Source of the DNA: Pseudomonadota bacterium
Lineage (GTDB): Bacteria > Pseudomonadota > Alphaproteobacteria > Rhizobiales > Beijerinckiaceae
Assembly (NCBI GenBank): GCA_021781815.1
Contig: JAJXWB010000013.1
Span: 1-64,000 of the forward strand
Direction: 5' to 3'
DNA: 64,000 nucleotides
The translations under genes were made by a program, and so were the position numbers. This document shows positions 30,475 through 41,500 of this stretch, piece by piece. Position 1 is the stretch's first letter. Each line of letters starts with the position of its first letter. The notes beneath the pieces were generated by a model. That model worked only from the letters and a program-made list of their open reading frames with translations. It was not told where the DNA came from and did no database searches.

Positions 30475-30828
30475 TTACTCAGCGGCCGGGGCGGCGGCCT
30501 TGGCGGCGGCGGCGGCGAGACGCTCCTGCGCCTTCTTCTTCGGCTTGGCCTTTTCCGGGTTGCTGCGGGCTTCGCGCTTGCCGACGCCGACGCTTTCGAG
30601 CAGGCGGGCGACGCGATCGGTCGGCGTCGCGCCCTTGGCCAACCAGGCCTGCGCCTTCTCGGCGTCGAGCACGAGACGATCGGCGGCGTCCTTGGCCTTC
30701 AGCGGATCGAACGTGCCCAGACGCTCGATGAAGCGACCGTCGCGCGGGCTGCGCGAGTCAGCGACAACAACGCGATAGAACGGACGCTTCTTGGCGCCGG
30801 CGCGGGAGAGACGGATTTTCAGGGACAT
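30475..30828 (-). CDS. rpsP: 30S ribosomal protein S16
   Basis: [42 protein letters not shown]. Confidence 0.97.
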   Translation of the reverse strand: MSLKIRLSRAGAKKRPFYRVVVADSRSPRDGRFIERLGTFDPLKAKDAADRLVLDAEKAQAWLAKGATPTDRVARLLESVGVGKREARSNPEKAKPKKKAQERLAAAAAKAAAPAAE

Positions 30829-30897
30829 TGGTTTTCCTTTCTGTGATCAGGCAACAGCCGATCGGCGAGGGGCGAATGCCTGACGCCGATCGCCCGT

Positions 30898-32469
30898 TCA
30901 TTTCTTCTTTCCAAACTGGAACGGGTTGAATCCGCCGCCGCCGAGACCCGGCAGCTTCGGCAATCCTTGACCGGGGCCGCTCATGCCGGGCAACCCCGGC
31001 TTTGGCGCAAAGGCCCCCGCCGGCGGGGCGTCCGGCAATTTCGGCATGCCCGGCGGCAGCGCGCCGCCGCCCATCTGCCTCTGCAAGGCTTCGATCTGTT
31101 CAGGGCTAGGCTGCGGCATGCCGCCGCCGATGCCGAACATCTGCGCCATCTTGCCCATCGGGCCGCGCTTGGCGCCGCCCATCTGCTTCATCATGTCGGC
31201 CATGCCGCGATGCTGCTTCAGGAGCTTGTTAACCTGCTCGACATTCGTCCCGGCGCCCGCCGCGATGCGCTTCTTGCGCGAGGCCTTGAGGATGTCGGGA
31301 TTGCGCCGCTCCTGCGGAGTCATCGACAGGATGATCGCGCGCTGGCGCTTGAGGATGCGATCGTCGATATTGGCCGCCGCCATCTGCTCCTTCAGCTTGC
31401 CGACGCCCGGCAGCATGCCGAGAATGCCGCCGATGCCGCCGATCTTCTCGGCCTGCGCCAGTTGTTCGGCGAGATCCTCCAGATCGAACTTGCCCTTGCG
31501 CATCTTCTCGGCGATGCGCTGCGCCTTCTCGGCGTCGATGGTCTGGGCGGCCTTCTCGACCAGCGCGACGATGTCGCCCATGCCAAGAATGCGGTTGGCG
31601 ATGCGTTTTGGATCGAATTCATCCAGCGCATCCATCTTTTCGCCAGCGCCGATCAGCTTGATCGGCTTGCCGGTGACAGCGCGCATCGACAGCGCCGCGC
31701 CGCCGCGGCCGTCGCCGTCGACGCGCGTCAGCACGATGCCGGTGATGCCGACGCGATCGTCGAAACTTTTCGCAAGATTGACGGCGTCCTGCCCGGTCAG
31801 TGCGTCTGCGACGAGAAGGATTTCATGCGGTCGCGCGGCGGATTTGATTTCCGCCATTTCGATCATCAGCGGCTCGTCGATATGCGTGCGGCCGGCGGTG
31901 TCGAAGATCACGACATCGTAACCCTGCAACCGCCCCACTTCTTCCGCGCGTTTCGCAATCTGCACGGGCGTCTGTCCCGCGACGATCGGCAGCGTATCTA
32001 CATTGACCTGACGGCCGAGCACCGCGAGCTGCTCTTGCGCAGCGGGACGCTTGACGTCGAGCGAGGCCATGAGCACGCGCTTCCTGTAGCGTTCGGTCAG
32101 GCGCAGGCCGATTTTCGCGGTCGTGGTGGTTTTGCCTGCGCCCTGCAGGCCGACCATCATGATGGCGACCGGCGGCGCGGCGTTGAGGTCGATCGGCGCG
32201 GCGTCGGACCCCAGTGTCTCGACCAGAACGTCCGAGACGATCTTGACGACCATCTGGCCGGGCGTGACGGATTTGACGACATTGGCGCCGACGGCGCGCT
32301 CGCGCACCTTGTCCGTGAACGAACGCACGACATCGAGCGCCACGTCCGCTTCCAGCAGCGCGCGGCGCACTTCGCGCAGGGCGGTCGCGACATCTGCGTC
32401 GCTGAGCGCCCCGCGGCGCGTCAGCGTGTCGAATATGCCGGAGAGCTTGTCGCTGAGGCCTTCGAACAT
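30898..32469 (-). CDS. ffh: Signal recognition particle protein Ffh
   Basis: MFEGLSDKLSGIFDTL; 'GLQGAGKTTTTAKIG'; M-domain with 'MTPQERRNPDILKASRKKRIAAGAG'. Confidence 0.97.
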   Translation of the reverse strand: MFEGLSDKLSGIFDTLTRRGALSDADVATALREVRRALLEADVALDVVRSFTDKVRERAVGANVVKSVTPGQMVVKIVSDVLVETLGSDAAPIDLNAAPPVAIMMVGLQGAGKTTTTAKIGLRLTERYRKRVLMASLDVKRPAAQEQLAVLGRQVNVDTLPIVAGQTPVQIAKRAEEVGRLQGYDVVIFDTAGRTHIDEPLMIEMAEIKSAARPHEILLVADALTGQDAVNLAKSFDDRVGITGIVLTRVDGDGRGGAALSMRAVTGKPIKLIGAGEKMDALDEFDPKRIANRILGMGDIVALVEKAAQTIDAEKAQRIAEKMRKGKFDLEDLAEQLAQAEKIGGIGGILGMLPGVGKLKEQMAAANIDDRILKRQRAIILSMTPQERRNPDILKASRKKRIAAGAGTNVEQVNKLLKQHRGMADMMKQMGGAKRGPMGKMAQMFGIGGGMPQPSPEQIEALQRQMGGGALPPGMPKLPDAPPAGAFAPKPGLPGMSGPGQGLPKLPGLGGGGFNPFQFGKKK

Positions 32470-33085
32470 GATCCACTCCAGACCCGCCGGAAACTCCAAA
32501 GCAAAACGCGCCCGGGGGCGCTTCGCGCTGCCGGGCGTTGGCCTCCTGCCTCAAGGGCGGGTCGGCGTTCAGCAATGGTCACTCTGACGAGAGATGGGGG
32601 CTTGTAGGGCGCGGGTGGGGGGAAAGTCAATAACGGTCAGCCTGACGACCTGCGCCGCGCCAAACCGGCGGCGACGAGGCGCCGGCCCGGCGCGCGGCTT
32701 TTGACCGACCTTCTCTGCAGGGCGGCATCGCCAGCCAACCGCAAGACCAGATGAAGCGGAACCGGCGCAGCAGGCGCGGCAATCGTCTACGTAGCCATGA
32801 CCTTGTCTGCAAGCCAGGTCAGAGAACGTCATGACGCGCCTCGTGCGCCATTCCGGCTGTCTGCACGAGGACGAACACGCGGCGCCCACGCCATCGAGCC
32901 CCGCATGCAGAGCGTCATGCAACTGCAAATTTATACATTCTTCTATCATGCCAACGTGATAAATCTGCTTTGCGCCCTTTGGAATCCCGACGGATAAAAT
33001 CGATTCAATCGCTTTGTTGGGTTTCTCTGGATCAATACAAGCGCAAAGCAGCGCGATCTCGCTGGGCCGGGAGGAGGAAACGACA

Positions 33086-34300
33086 ATGATGGAACGACGC
33101 GCCGTCTTGAAAGGATCTGCATCGACCGTGCTCGCGCTGGCGGCGCCTGGTATGGCCTGGGCCGATGATACGACCGGCATTTCCGCGACCGAGATCAAGA
33201 TCGGATCGACGACGTCGCTGTCCGGCCCCGTGTCCGCGCTCGGCATTCAGGACCGTGCGCAGGAAGCCTTTTTCAGGATGGTCAATGAGAAGGGCGGCGT
33301 GGCCGGCCGACAAATCAAGTACATCTATTACGATGACGGCTTCGCCCCGCCGAAGACGGTCGAGCAGGTGCGCCGCCTGATCGAGAGCGACGAGGTCGCC
33401 TTCCTGTTCAACATGCTTGGCACGGCGCCGAATTCCGCGGTCGTCACTTACATTAATCAGAAGAAAGTGCCGCATCTCTTCTTGTCCGTGAACGGCGACA
33501 AATGGGGCGACTATCAGAAATATCCCTGGACCATGGGCTTCGCCCCCTCGGCGCGGATCGAATCCCAGATTTATGCCAAATACGCCCTGTCGCAGAACCC
33601 GAAGGCAAGGTTCGCGATTCTCTACCAGAACGACGATCTCGGCAAGGATTACGTCGCAGGCGTCCGCGATGTGCTCGGGGCGGACTTCGATGCGCGCGCC
33701 AAGGCGATCGCGCACGAGGTTTCGGACCCGACGATCGATTCCCAGATCGTATCGCTGAAGGCGAGCGGCGCCGACGTGCTCCTGTCCGGCACGACAGCCA
33801 AATTCGCGGCGCAGTCGATCCGCAAGGCCTTCGACATCCAGTGGAAGGCGATGCACTTCATCGCGTCGGGCGCAGCTTCGATCACCGGCGCGATCAATCC
33901 GGCCGGCACGGAGCGCTCTATCGGCGTGATCTCGTCGGCCTATGTGAAGGACGCGAGCGATCCGGAATGGGCCAACGACAAGGGCGTCGCGGAATACGTC
34001 GCCTTCATGCAGAAATACTTCCCCGAGGGAAATCCGAAGGACGCCTATTGCATCTACGCCTATACGGTCGCCCTCGTTTTGATGCAGGTCCTCAACCAGT
34101 GCGGCGGCAAGTTGACGCGCGAAAACATCATGAGGCAGGCCGAAAGTCTGAAGAATTTCGAGGTTCCGACGCTGCTGCCGGGCATAAAGGTCAACACCAG
34201 CCCGACCAACCATCATCCGCTCAGGCAGGTCCAGTTGCAGCGCTGGGAAGGCGCGGGATGGAAGCGCTTCGGCAATGTCATCGAGGGCGCGGCGCTGTAA
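33086..34300 (+). CDS. ABC transporter substrate-binding protein (branched-chain amino acid/amide type)
   Basis: RBS gggaggaggaaac; Tat/Sec-like leader 'MMERRAVLKGSASTVLALAAPGMAWA'; 'IKIGSTTSLSGPVSALGI'. Confidence 0.87.
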   Translation: MMERRAVLKGSASTVLALAAPGMAWADDTTGISATEIKIGSTTSLSGPVSALGIQDRAQEAFFRMVNEKGGVAGRQIKYIYYDDGFAPPKTVEQVRRLIESDEVAFLFNMLGTAPNSAVVTYINQKKVPHLFLSVNGDKWGDYQKYPWTMGFAPSARIESQIYAKYALSQNPKARFAILYQNDDLGKDYVAGVRDVLGADFDARAKAIAHEVSDPTIDSQIVSLKASGADVLLSGTTAKFAAQSIRKAFDIQWKAMHFIASGAASITGAINPAGTERSIGVISSAYVKDASDPEWANDKGVAEYVAFMQKYFPEGNPKDAYCIYAYTVALVLMQVLNQCGGKLTRENIMRQAESLKNFEVPTLLPGIKVNTSPTNHHPLRQVQLQRWEGAGWKRFGNVIEGAAL

Positions 34301-34468
34301 GGCGCGAGTTCCACATTTATCGCGAGGCCGACAAAAATCGCCGGGCGCCGGCTTAGTCTGACCGCGAAACAGTCCAGCGCCGCAGCGCTATTGCTGGACC
34401 GCCGTGTCGCTTCGCTCCTCGCAACGAGGGCGAAATTTCCAGTTCAATCACCAGCCGGAACCACACGC

Positions 34469-35680
34469 ATGCTCTATCCCGCCTCTCCGAAAGTCATCGA
34501 GCTCAAGCGGCGACTCGAAAATTTCATGGACAAGCACATCTATCCGAACGAAGCGACCTTCTACGCGCAGGCCGAGGAGCTCGGGCCCTGGAAGGTGTTC
34601 CCGATCGTCGAGGAACTGAAGCCGCTCGCCAGGGCGGAAGGGCTCTGGAATCTCTTCCTGCCGCACAGCGAGCGCGGCGCGGGCCTGACCAATCTGGAAT
34701 ATGCGCCGCTTTGCGAAATCATGGGCCGGTCGCATCTCGCGCCCGAAGTCTTCAACTGCTCGGCGCCCGATACAGGCAACATGGAGGTGCTGGAACGCTA
34801 TGGGACCGAGAAGGACAAGGATCTCTGGCTGAAACCGCTGCTCGCCGGCGAAATCCGCTCATGCTTCGCAATGACCGAGCCAGCGGTTGCCTCCTCCGAC
34901 GCCACCAACATCGAGAGTTCGATCGTTCGCGACGGTGATCATTACGTGATCAACGGACGAAAATGGTACACGACCAACGCCACCGACCCGCGCTGCAAGA
35001 TTTGCATCTTCATGGGCAAGAGCGATCCTGACAATCCCGATCGCCACAAGCAGCAATCGATGATCCTCGTGCCGATGGATACGCCGGGCGTGAAAGTGCT
35101 GCGACCACTGCCTGTCTTCGGATTCTACGGCGTCCCGGACCGCGCGTCGGAAGTCCTGTTCGAGAACGCGCGCGTTCCGGCAGCCAACATGCTTCTCGGC
35201 GAAGGACGCGGCTTTGAAATCGCGCAGGGAAGACTCGGTCCCGGCCGGATCCATCATTGCATGAGGTTGATCGGGCTCGCCGAGCGGACCCTCGAAAAAA
35301 TGTGCCGGCGCGCACGCGCGCGCGTCGCCTTCGGCAAGGCCGTATCCGAGCAGACCGTGACGCAGGAGCGTATCGCCGAAGCGCGCATCATGATCGAGCA
35401 GGCGCGCCTTCTGACGCTCAACGCCGCACTCGCCATGGATACTGTCGGCAACAAGGTGGCGCGCGCCGAGATCGCGATGATCAAGGTCGCGGTGCCCAAC
35501 ATGGCCTGCCAGATCATCGACTGGGCGATCCAGGCGCATGGCGGCGGCGGTACGTCGAACGACTTCGGACTGACGCAGGCTTACGCCACCGCGCGCCTGT
35601 TGCGGTTGGCCGACGGTCCCGACGAAGTCCACCGCAACCAGATCGCGCGGCTCGAATTGAAAAAATATTCGAACGCGTGA
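34469..35680 (+). CDS. Acyl-CoA dehydrogenase family protein (ACAD10/11-like)
   Basis: [28 protein letters not shown]; '[21 protein letters not shown]', '[11 protein letters not shown]'. Confidence 0.9.
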   Translation: MLYPASPKVIELKRRLENFMDKHIYPNEATFYAQAEELGPWKVFPIVEELKPLARAEGLWNLFLPHSERGAGLTNLEYAPLCEIMGRSHLAPEVFNCSAPDTGNMEVLERYGTEKDKDLWLKPLLAGEIRSCFAMTEPAVASSDATNIESSIVRDGDHYVINGRKWYTTNATDPRCKICIFMGKSDPDNPDRHKQQSMILVPMDTPGVKVLRPLPVFGFYGVPDRASEVLFENARVPAANMLLGEGRGFEIAQGRLGPGRIHHCMRLIGLAERTLEKMCRRARARVAFGKAVSEQTVTQERIAEARIMIEQARLLTLNAALAMDTVGNKVARAEIAMIKVAVPNMACQIIDWAIQAHGGGGTSNDFGLTQAYATARLLRLADGPDEVHRNQIARLELKKYSNA

Positions 35681-35878
35681 CAGCGCTTTTGAGGCTCTGG
35701 TTTTGGACCGTCGGGCCTTCTACATCCCACGGGCTGGACGGCTCGTGGGGCAATCCGCCAATCCGCGGTTCAATCGCCGCGGAAATCGATCCCGAGGGGA
35801 AAAATTCGAACCCGATTCGCAGCCTGTCGTAAAAGGCGCGCGGACGGACAGCGCCCGGCCGGCGGTCGCCGTTTTCAC

Positions 35879-36973
35879 TTAGCGACCGTCCACGGCTCCC
35901 GGCCCCAGCCCGTTCCACCTGGCCATCTCGCCCAAAGCCTCCGCCAGCCGGTCGCACTGCGCGTCCGTGCCGATGGTGATGCGCAGATAGTCCGAAATCC
36001 GCGGCTTGTTAAAATGCCGGACGATGATCGCCCTTTCCCGCAGGCCCTGGAACAGGTCGGCAGCCTTGTGCGTGGCATGGCGCGCGAAAACGAAATTGGC
36101 GCTCGACGGCAGCACGTCGAACCCAAGGCCGCGCAGCATCGTCGTCAACCGTTCGCGGCTGGCGATCACTTTCGCGCAGCTTTGCTCGAACCAGTCCTTG
36201 TCCTCATAGGCAGCCGCGGCGCCGGCCTGCGCCAGCCGGTCGAGCGGATAGGAATTGAAACTGTCCTTGACCCGCTCCAGCGCCTCGATCAGCGGACGCT
36301 GGCCAAAGGCGACGCCGACGCGCAGGCCCGCGAGTGAGCGCGACTTCGACAGTGTGTGCGTGACCAGCAGGTTGGGATAGCGATCGATCAAAGGAATCGC
36401 GCTTTCTCCGCCGAAATCGACATAGGCCTCGTCGATCACGACCGGGACGTCGGGCTGCGCTTGCAACAGCGTTTCGATTTCGGCGCGCGCCAGGCCAACG
36501 CCTGTCGGGGCGTTCGGGTTGGGCAGGATGATCCCGCCGCAGGACCGGCGATAATCGTCGAGGCGCACACGCATGTCCGCATCGAGCGGGATCTCGACGA
36601 AGTCGATGCCGTAAAGCCGGCAAAAGACCGGATAGAAGCTGTAGGTGATGTCCGGAAACAGAAGCGCTGCCCTATGCTTCAGCAGCGCCTGGAAGGTGAG
36701 CGCCAGCACTTCGTCCGAGCTGTTGCCGACAAAGATCTGGTCCGCGGAGAGTCCGTGATGGGTGGCGACCGTCTTGCGCAGCCCCAGCGACGTCGGGTCG
36801 GGATAAAGACGCAGTGTCTCGTTCGTCGCCGCGGCGATCGCTTCGAGCGCGCGCGGGCTCGGCCCATAGGGATTTTCGTTGGTGTTGAGTTTGACGATGT
36901 CGGCGATCGCCGGTTGCTCGCCTGCGACGTAGGGTTGCAGCGTATGCACCAGCGGACTCCAGAAGCGGCTCAT
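35879..36973 (-). CDS. hisC: Histidinol-phosphate aminotransferase
   Basis: '[21 protein letters not shown]', '[12 protein letters not shown]', '[16 protein letters not shown]'. Confidence 0.9.
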   Translation of the reverse strand: MSRFWSPLVHTLQPYVAGEQPAIADIVKLNTNENPYGPSPRALEAIAAATNETLRLYPDPTSLGLRKTVATHHGLSADQIFVGNSSDEVLALTFQALLKHRAALLFPDITYSFYPVFCRLYGIDFVEIPLDADMRVRLDDYRRSCGGIILPNPNAPTGVGLARAEIETLLQAQPDVPVVIDEAYVDFGGESAIPLIDRYPNLLVTHTLSKSRSLAGLRVGVAFGQRPLIEALERVKDSFNSYPLDRLAQAGAAAAYEDKDWFEQSCAKVIASRERLTTMLRGLGFDVLPSSANFVFARHATHKAADLFQGLRERAIIVRHFNKPRISDYLRITIGTDAQCDRLAEALGEMARWNGLGPGAVDGR

Positions 36974-37178
36974 GTCACCCTGCGCTTGTCTGCGGAAAAG
37001 GCCGTTCTATCCGCTAATCGCCATCGTGGGAACGCGCCCGCGCCGCCGCTGGACCAGCGGCCGTGTCTTTTGGCTTGCCGCGAACTGCGCTAAGGGTCAT
37101 TTTTCAGGCGGATTCGCAGGAATCAATATCTTCAGGCGCTCCGCGCGGCGCGCGGGGAGGGCCAGAACGGTGCAGTCG

Positions 37179-38024
37179 ATGAATTTCGGGAAAGCGGCGA
37201 ATCGCGCGCTACGCGCACTCCGGCGAGGCGCGCCGACAGGCCTTGCGGCGGTCGCCCTGTGCGTTTCATCCGCGCAGGCTGAAAGTTTGCGGGCCACCTA
37301 CGCGCTCAGCATCATCGGCCTGCCGATTGGCACTGCCGACGCATCAGCCGCGCTGGAGCCGGATTCCTACAGGATCGAGATCGGCTTGCGCCTCACCGGG
37401 CTGGCCGCGCTCGTCTCCAAGGCCAAGGGCGCCGCGGCAGCCAACGGACAGATCGCCAATTCGACCGTCCTGCCGGCCGCCTACGCCAACACGACCGCCA
37501 ATGCGACGGAAACCCGCACGGTGCGCATGGGGCTCGCAGCCGGCACTGTGCGCGCGGTCGATATTTCACCGCCCTTCCTCGATATGGAGGGTCGCGTCCC
37601 CGTGACCGAGGCCCACAAGGCCCGAATTCTCGATCCGGTCAGCGCGCTGGTGATGACTGTACCGCCCGGCGAGCCGCTGGTCGGCCCGAGCGCCTGCGAC
37701 CACCGCACGCTGCCGGTCTACGACGGCCTCGTACGATTCAACGTCACGCTCGCTTATGTCGGCACGCGGCAGGTTCAGGCCAAGGGCTATTCAGGCCCGG
37801 TGACGGTCTGCTCGGCCCGTTACACACCGATCGCCGGGTACAAGCTCGACAGCCAGTCCACCAAATTCATGGCCGAGAATCGCAATATCGAGGCTTGGCT
37901 CGCGCCGGTCGAGCAGGCGCATGTCGTCGTGCCCTACTATATTTCGGTCGGCACCAAGGCCGGGACGATCGTGATCCAGGCGGTCGACTTCCAGCTCGTG
38001 CATGAACACGCGCAAAGTCAGTGA
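37179..38024 (+). CDS. DUF3108 domain-containing exported protein
   Basis: Signal peptide, 'LRATYALSIIGLPIGTADASAAL...YRIEIGLRLTGLAALVSKAKGAAAANG'. Confidence 0.75.
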   Translation: MNFGKAANRALRALRRGAPTGLAAVALCVSSAQAESLRATYALSIIGLPIGTADASAALEPDSYRIEIGLRLTGLAALVSKAKGAAAANGQIANSTVLPAAYANTTANATETRTVRMGLAAGTVRAVDISPPFLDMEGRVPVTEAHKARILDPVSALVMTVPPGEPLVGPSACDHRTLPVYDGLVRFNVTLAYVGTRQVQAKGYSGPVTVCSARYTPIAGYKLDSQSTKFMAENRNIEAWLAPVEQAHVVVPYYISVGTKAGTIVIQAVDFQLVHEHAQSQ

Positions 38025-38173
38025 TCCATTTCCGGCCAGCGGGCCGCTGAAAAGATTAACGCGCGATCCGCCGCCGCTTTGGTCTATTCCGTTTCTCGGC
38101 ATTCCGCTTGTGGCGCGACAATCCGGCGCCCCCATATGTTGCGGGAACAGGGCGTGAAAATCGTAATTTCAGT

Positions 38174-38418
38174 GATTCGTGCCCGCTCCGTTCCCGCTTC
38201 GGCCTGAAAGTTAACGGCGTGCCTCCCCGAGATTCCACGCGATCTTCGCTTGACAGACACGGCGATCGGAGTCTGCGGGCGAGTCGATCCGACGCGCCGG
38301 GATTCTCGTCGCGAGTCGAGCAGATTCACAATACTTGGGGTAACTCGGGCGCCGGCCATCGACATCTTGCGGTGAACAAAACAGGATTCAGCTTGAGTCA
38401 GCGATTCGGGCGTGATTC
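38174..38418. promoter_or_regulatory. Dense GANTC cluster (11 CcrM-type sites in 245 bp) upstream of helicase gene
   Basis: GANTC at 38174, 38231, 38269, 38281, 38301, 38313, 38323, 38385, 38395, 38403, 38414; a 12th at 38537 inside the helicase ORF. Confidence 0.9.
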
Positions 38419-38508
38419 GTTCCGCTCTCGTTCGAACACTGAATTTCTGCTGCGGCGCCTGCCCCAACCTGAAACAGGGCCCTACGCCATCGAGGCCGAC
38501 GCGACCAC

Positions 38509-41500
38509 ATGACCCTGTCGATCCCGCCCGCGTCGCGACTCGAACATCCGCCGCCAACGCGCGGGGTTTCCGCGGTTTTAGGGCCGACAAACACCGGCAA
38601 GACGCATTTCGCGATCGAGCGGATGCTCGCCCATCCGACCGGCATGATCGGCCTGCCGCTCCGGCTGCTCGCCCGCGAAATTTACCAGAAGCTCGTGGCC
38701 CGCGTCGGTTCGCAGGCGGTGGCGCTCATCACCGGCGAGGAGAAGATCAAGCCGCCGCGACCGCGATTCTGGGTCTCGACGGTCGAGGCGATGCCGCGCG
38801 ACGTCGCCGTCTCGTTCCTGGCGGTCGATGAAATCCAGCTCGGCGCCGATTTCGATCGCGGCCACGTCTTCACCGACCGCATTCTCAACCGGCGCGGCGT
38901 CGACGAGACGTTGCTGATCGGCGCGGCCACCATGGCGCCGCTGATCCGCGCAATGATGCCTGGCGTTCCCATCGTCGAGCGGCCGCGCCTGTCGAAACTT
39001 GGATTTGCCGGCGACCGCAAGATTTCGCGGCTGCCGCCGCGCAGCGCCATCGTCGCCTTTTCCGCGGACGAGGTCTACGCGATCGCCGAATGGATCCGGC
39101 GCCAGCGCGGCGGCGCGGCTGTGGTTCTCGGGGCGCTGTCGCCCCGCACCCGCAACGCGCAGATCGACATGTTCCAGAACGGCGACGTCGATTATGTCGT
39201 GGCGACGGACGCCATCGGCATGGGCCTCAATCTCGATGTCGACCACATCGCCTTCGCCTCCGACCGCAAGTTCGACGGGCGTCAGTTCCGCCGACTGACG
39301 CCGGCCGAATTCGGACAGATCGCAGGACGCGCCGGCCGGCATCTGCGCGACGGGACATTTGGCACGTCCGGCCGTTGCCCGCCCTTCGACGAGGATCTGA
39401 TCGAAGAGATCGAGGATCATCGCTTCGACCCGGTGAAACTGTTGCAATGGCGCAACGCCACGCCGGATTTCTCGTCGATCGAGTCGCTGATCGCGTCGCT
39501 GGAAATTGCGCCGGACGACCCGGCTCTGACGCGCGCGCCGATAGCGGAAGACCAGATGGTGCTTCAATTTCTCGCCCACGACGCGGACGTGCGCCGGCAG
39601 GCGGCGACGCCGGCTGACATCGGCCGTCTTTGGGAATGCTGCCAGATTCCCGACTATCGCAAGGCGTCGCCCACCGCGCACGCCGAACTGGCGCGAACGA
39701 TCTTCTCCTTTGTCGTGCGGCGCGGGCGCATTCCTGACGACTGGCTCGCGCGCAGGATCGCCGCTGTCGATCGGTCCGACGGCGATATTGACGCTTTGTC
39801 CCAGCGCATCGCGCAGGTGAGAACCTGGAGCTTCATCGCCAATCGCGGCGACTGGCTCGAAGATCCCGAGCATTGGCAGGGCGCGGCGCGTCGGGTAGAG
39901 GACAGTCTGTCCGATGCGCTGCATGAGAAGCTGGCGCAGCGTTTCGTCGACCGCCGCACGAGCCTCCTCATGCGGCGCCTCAGAGAGAACAAGATGTTGG
40001 ACGCCGAGATTACTTCCGATGGCGACGTGCTGGTCGAGGGCCAGCATGTGGGACAGCTCCGTGGTTTTCGTTTCACGGCCGACCCGAAGGCCGAGGGCGA
40101 AGCCGCCAGGACGCTCAATGCCGCCGCCCAGCAGGCGCTCGCCAGCGAGATCGACAGCCGCGCGACGCGCGTGCATGACGCGGTCGATACTGCCTTCGCG
40201 CTGTCCAACGACGGCGCTATCCGCTGGCTCGGCGAGCCGATCGCCAAGATCGTGGCGAGCGAGAAAATGTTGGAGCCGCGCGCCGTCCTGATCGCCGACG
40301 AGCAACTCGCGGGCGAATCGCTGGAGAAGGTGCAGCGGCGCGTCGATCTGTGGCTCGCCCAGCATGTGACGAAGCTGCTTGGCCCGCTGGCGCAGCTCGA
40401 AGCCGGAGAAGGGTTTGAAGGCATAGCGCGCGGCGTGGCGTTTCGAATCGCCGAGGAACTGGGCGTTGTCGAACGATCGCGGATCGCGGGCGATGTGAAG
40501 AGCCTGAGCCAGGAAGGACGCGCGAGCCTGCGCAAGGCGGGTATCCGCTTCGGCGCCTATCATCTCTATGCGCAGGCTCTCCTGAAACCTGCGCCGCGGG
40601 CGCTCGCCGCGCAATTATGGTCGCTGCGGCATGGCGGCGTCGAGGGTGCGAAGGGGCTGGAGGAAGTCGCGCATCTTGCATCGTCCGGGCGCACGTCATT
40701 CGCCGCCAATGCGGACATTCCCAAAGACCTTTACCGCGCCGCCGGCTTTCGCGTCTGCGGCGAACGCGCGGTGCGTGTCGACATTCTCGAACGGCTCGCC
40801 GATCTGATCCGCCCTGCGGTCGCCTACCGCCCCGGCGCGACAGCCGGCGATCCGCCGCCCGGCGCGGCCGACGGCCAGGGATTCGTGGTGACGGTTGGCA
40901 TGACCTCGCTCGCGGGCTGTTCGGGCGAGGCCTTCGCCTCGATCCTGAAGTCGCTTGGCTTCACGATGGAGACGCGGCCGGGCCCGGCGATCACCGTGCC
41001 CCTGATCCCGAAGGCGCCGACCGAGCCTTTGCAGGCGAAGCGGCCTGAAGATGCGGACGGCGAGAGCGAGTCGCACGATCCGCTGACCGAGGCGCCCGAA
41101 GGGGCAGCCGCGGATGAAAGCGCAGAGACGCCGGCTGAAGAAGCGCTGGCCGAAACGGTCGCGGAGTTCGAGCGGACGGCGCCTGAAGAGCCGCCGGTCG
41201 AACCCGTCGTCGATGCGCAGACGCCTGCGGAGAGCGACGCGCCCGCGGACGCGCTCGAACCGCCGGCGCCCGAAATCCTGCCCCCGGCGTCGGAGGACGC
41301 GCAGGCTCCCGAGCCCGCTGAACTGACGGACGAGGCGATACTCGCCGAATCGGCGCTACAGTCGGCGGTCGAAGAGGCGGCGACTGCGGAAAGCAGCGGG
41401 CCCGCCGACGGCGAGGCGACCGTGGACGCGACAGTCCCCGCGATGATCGAAGTCTGGAGTCCCGGCGGCCGCCCGCACCAACGCCGTGAGGGCGGCCCTC

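Noticed and set aside
38025-38508. Chromosomal or plasmid replication origin
   Set aside because: The GANTC cluster is suggestive, but I saw no DnaA boxes, no AT-rich unwinding element and no repABC/hemE/dnaA neighbours, so an origin call is not supported.
38084-38590. 168-aa - strand and 134-aa + strand (38108-38512) ORFs across the GANTC block
   Set aside because: Neither has recognisable motifs or plausible composition; the region is better explained as non-coding regulatory DNA. I also looked for rpmB (often near here in Rhizobiales) and found none.
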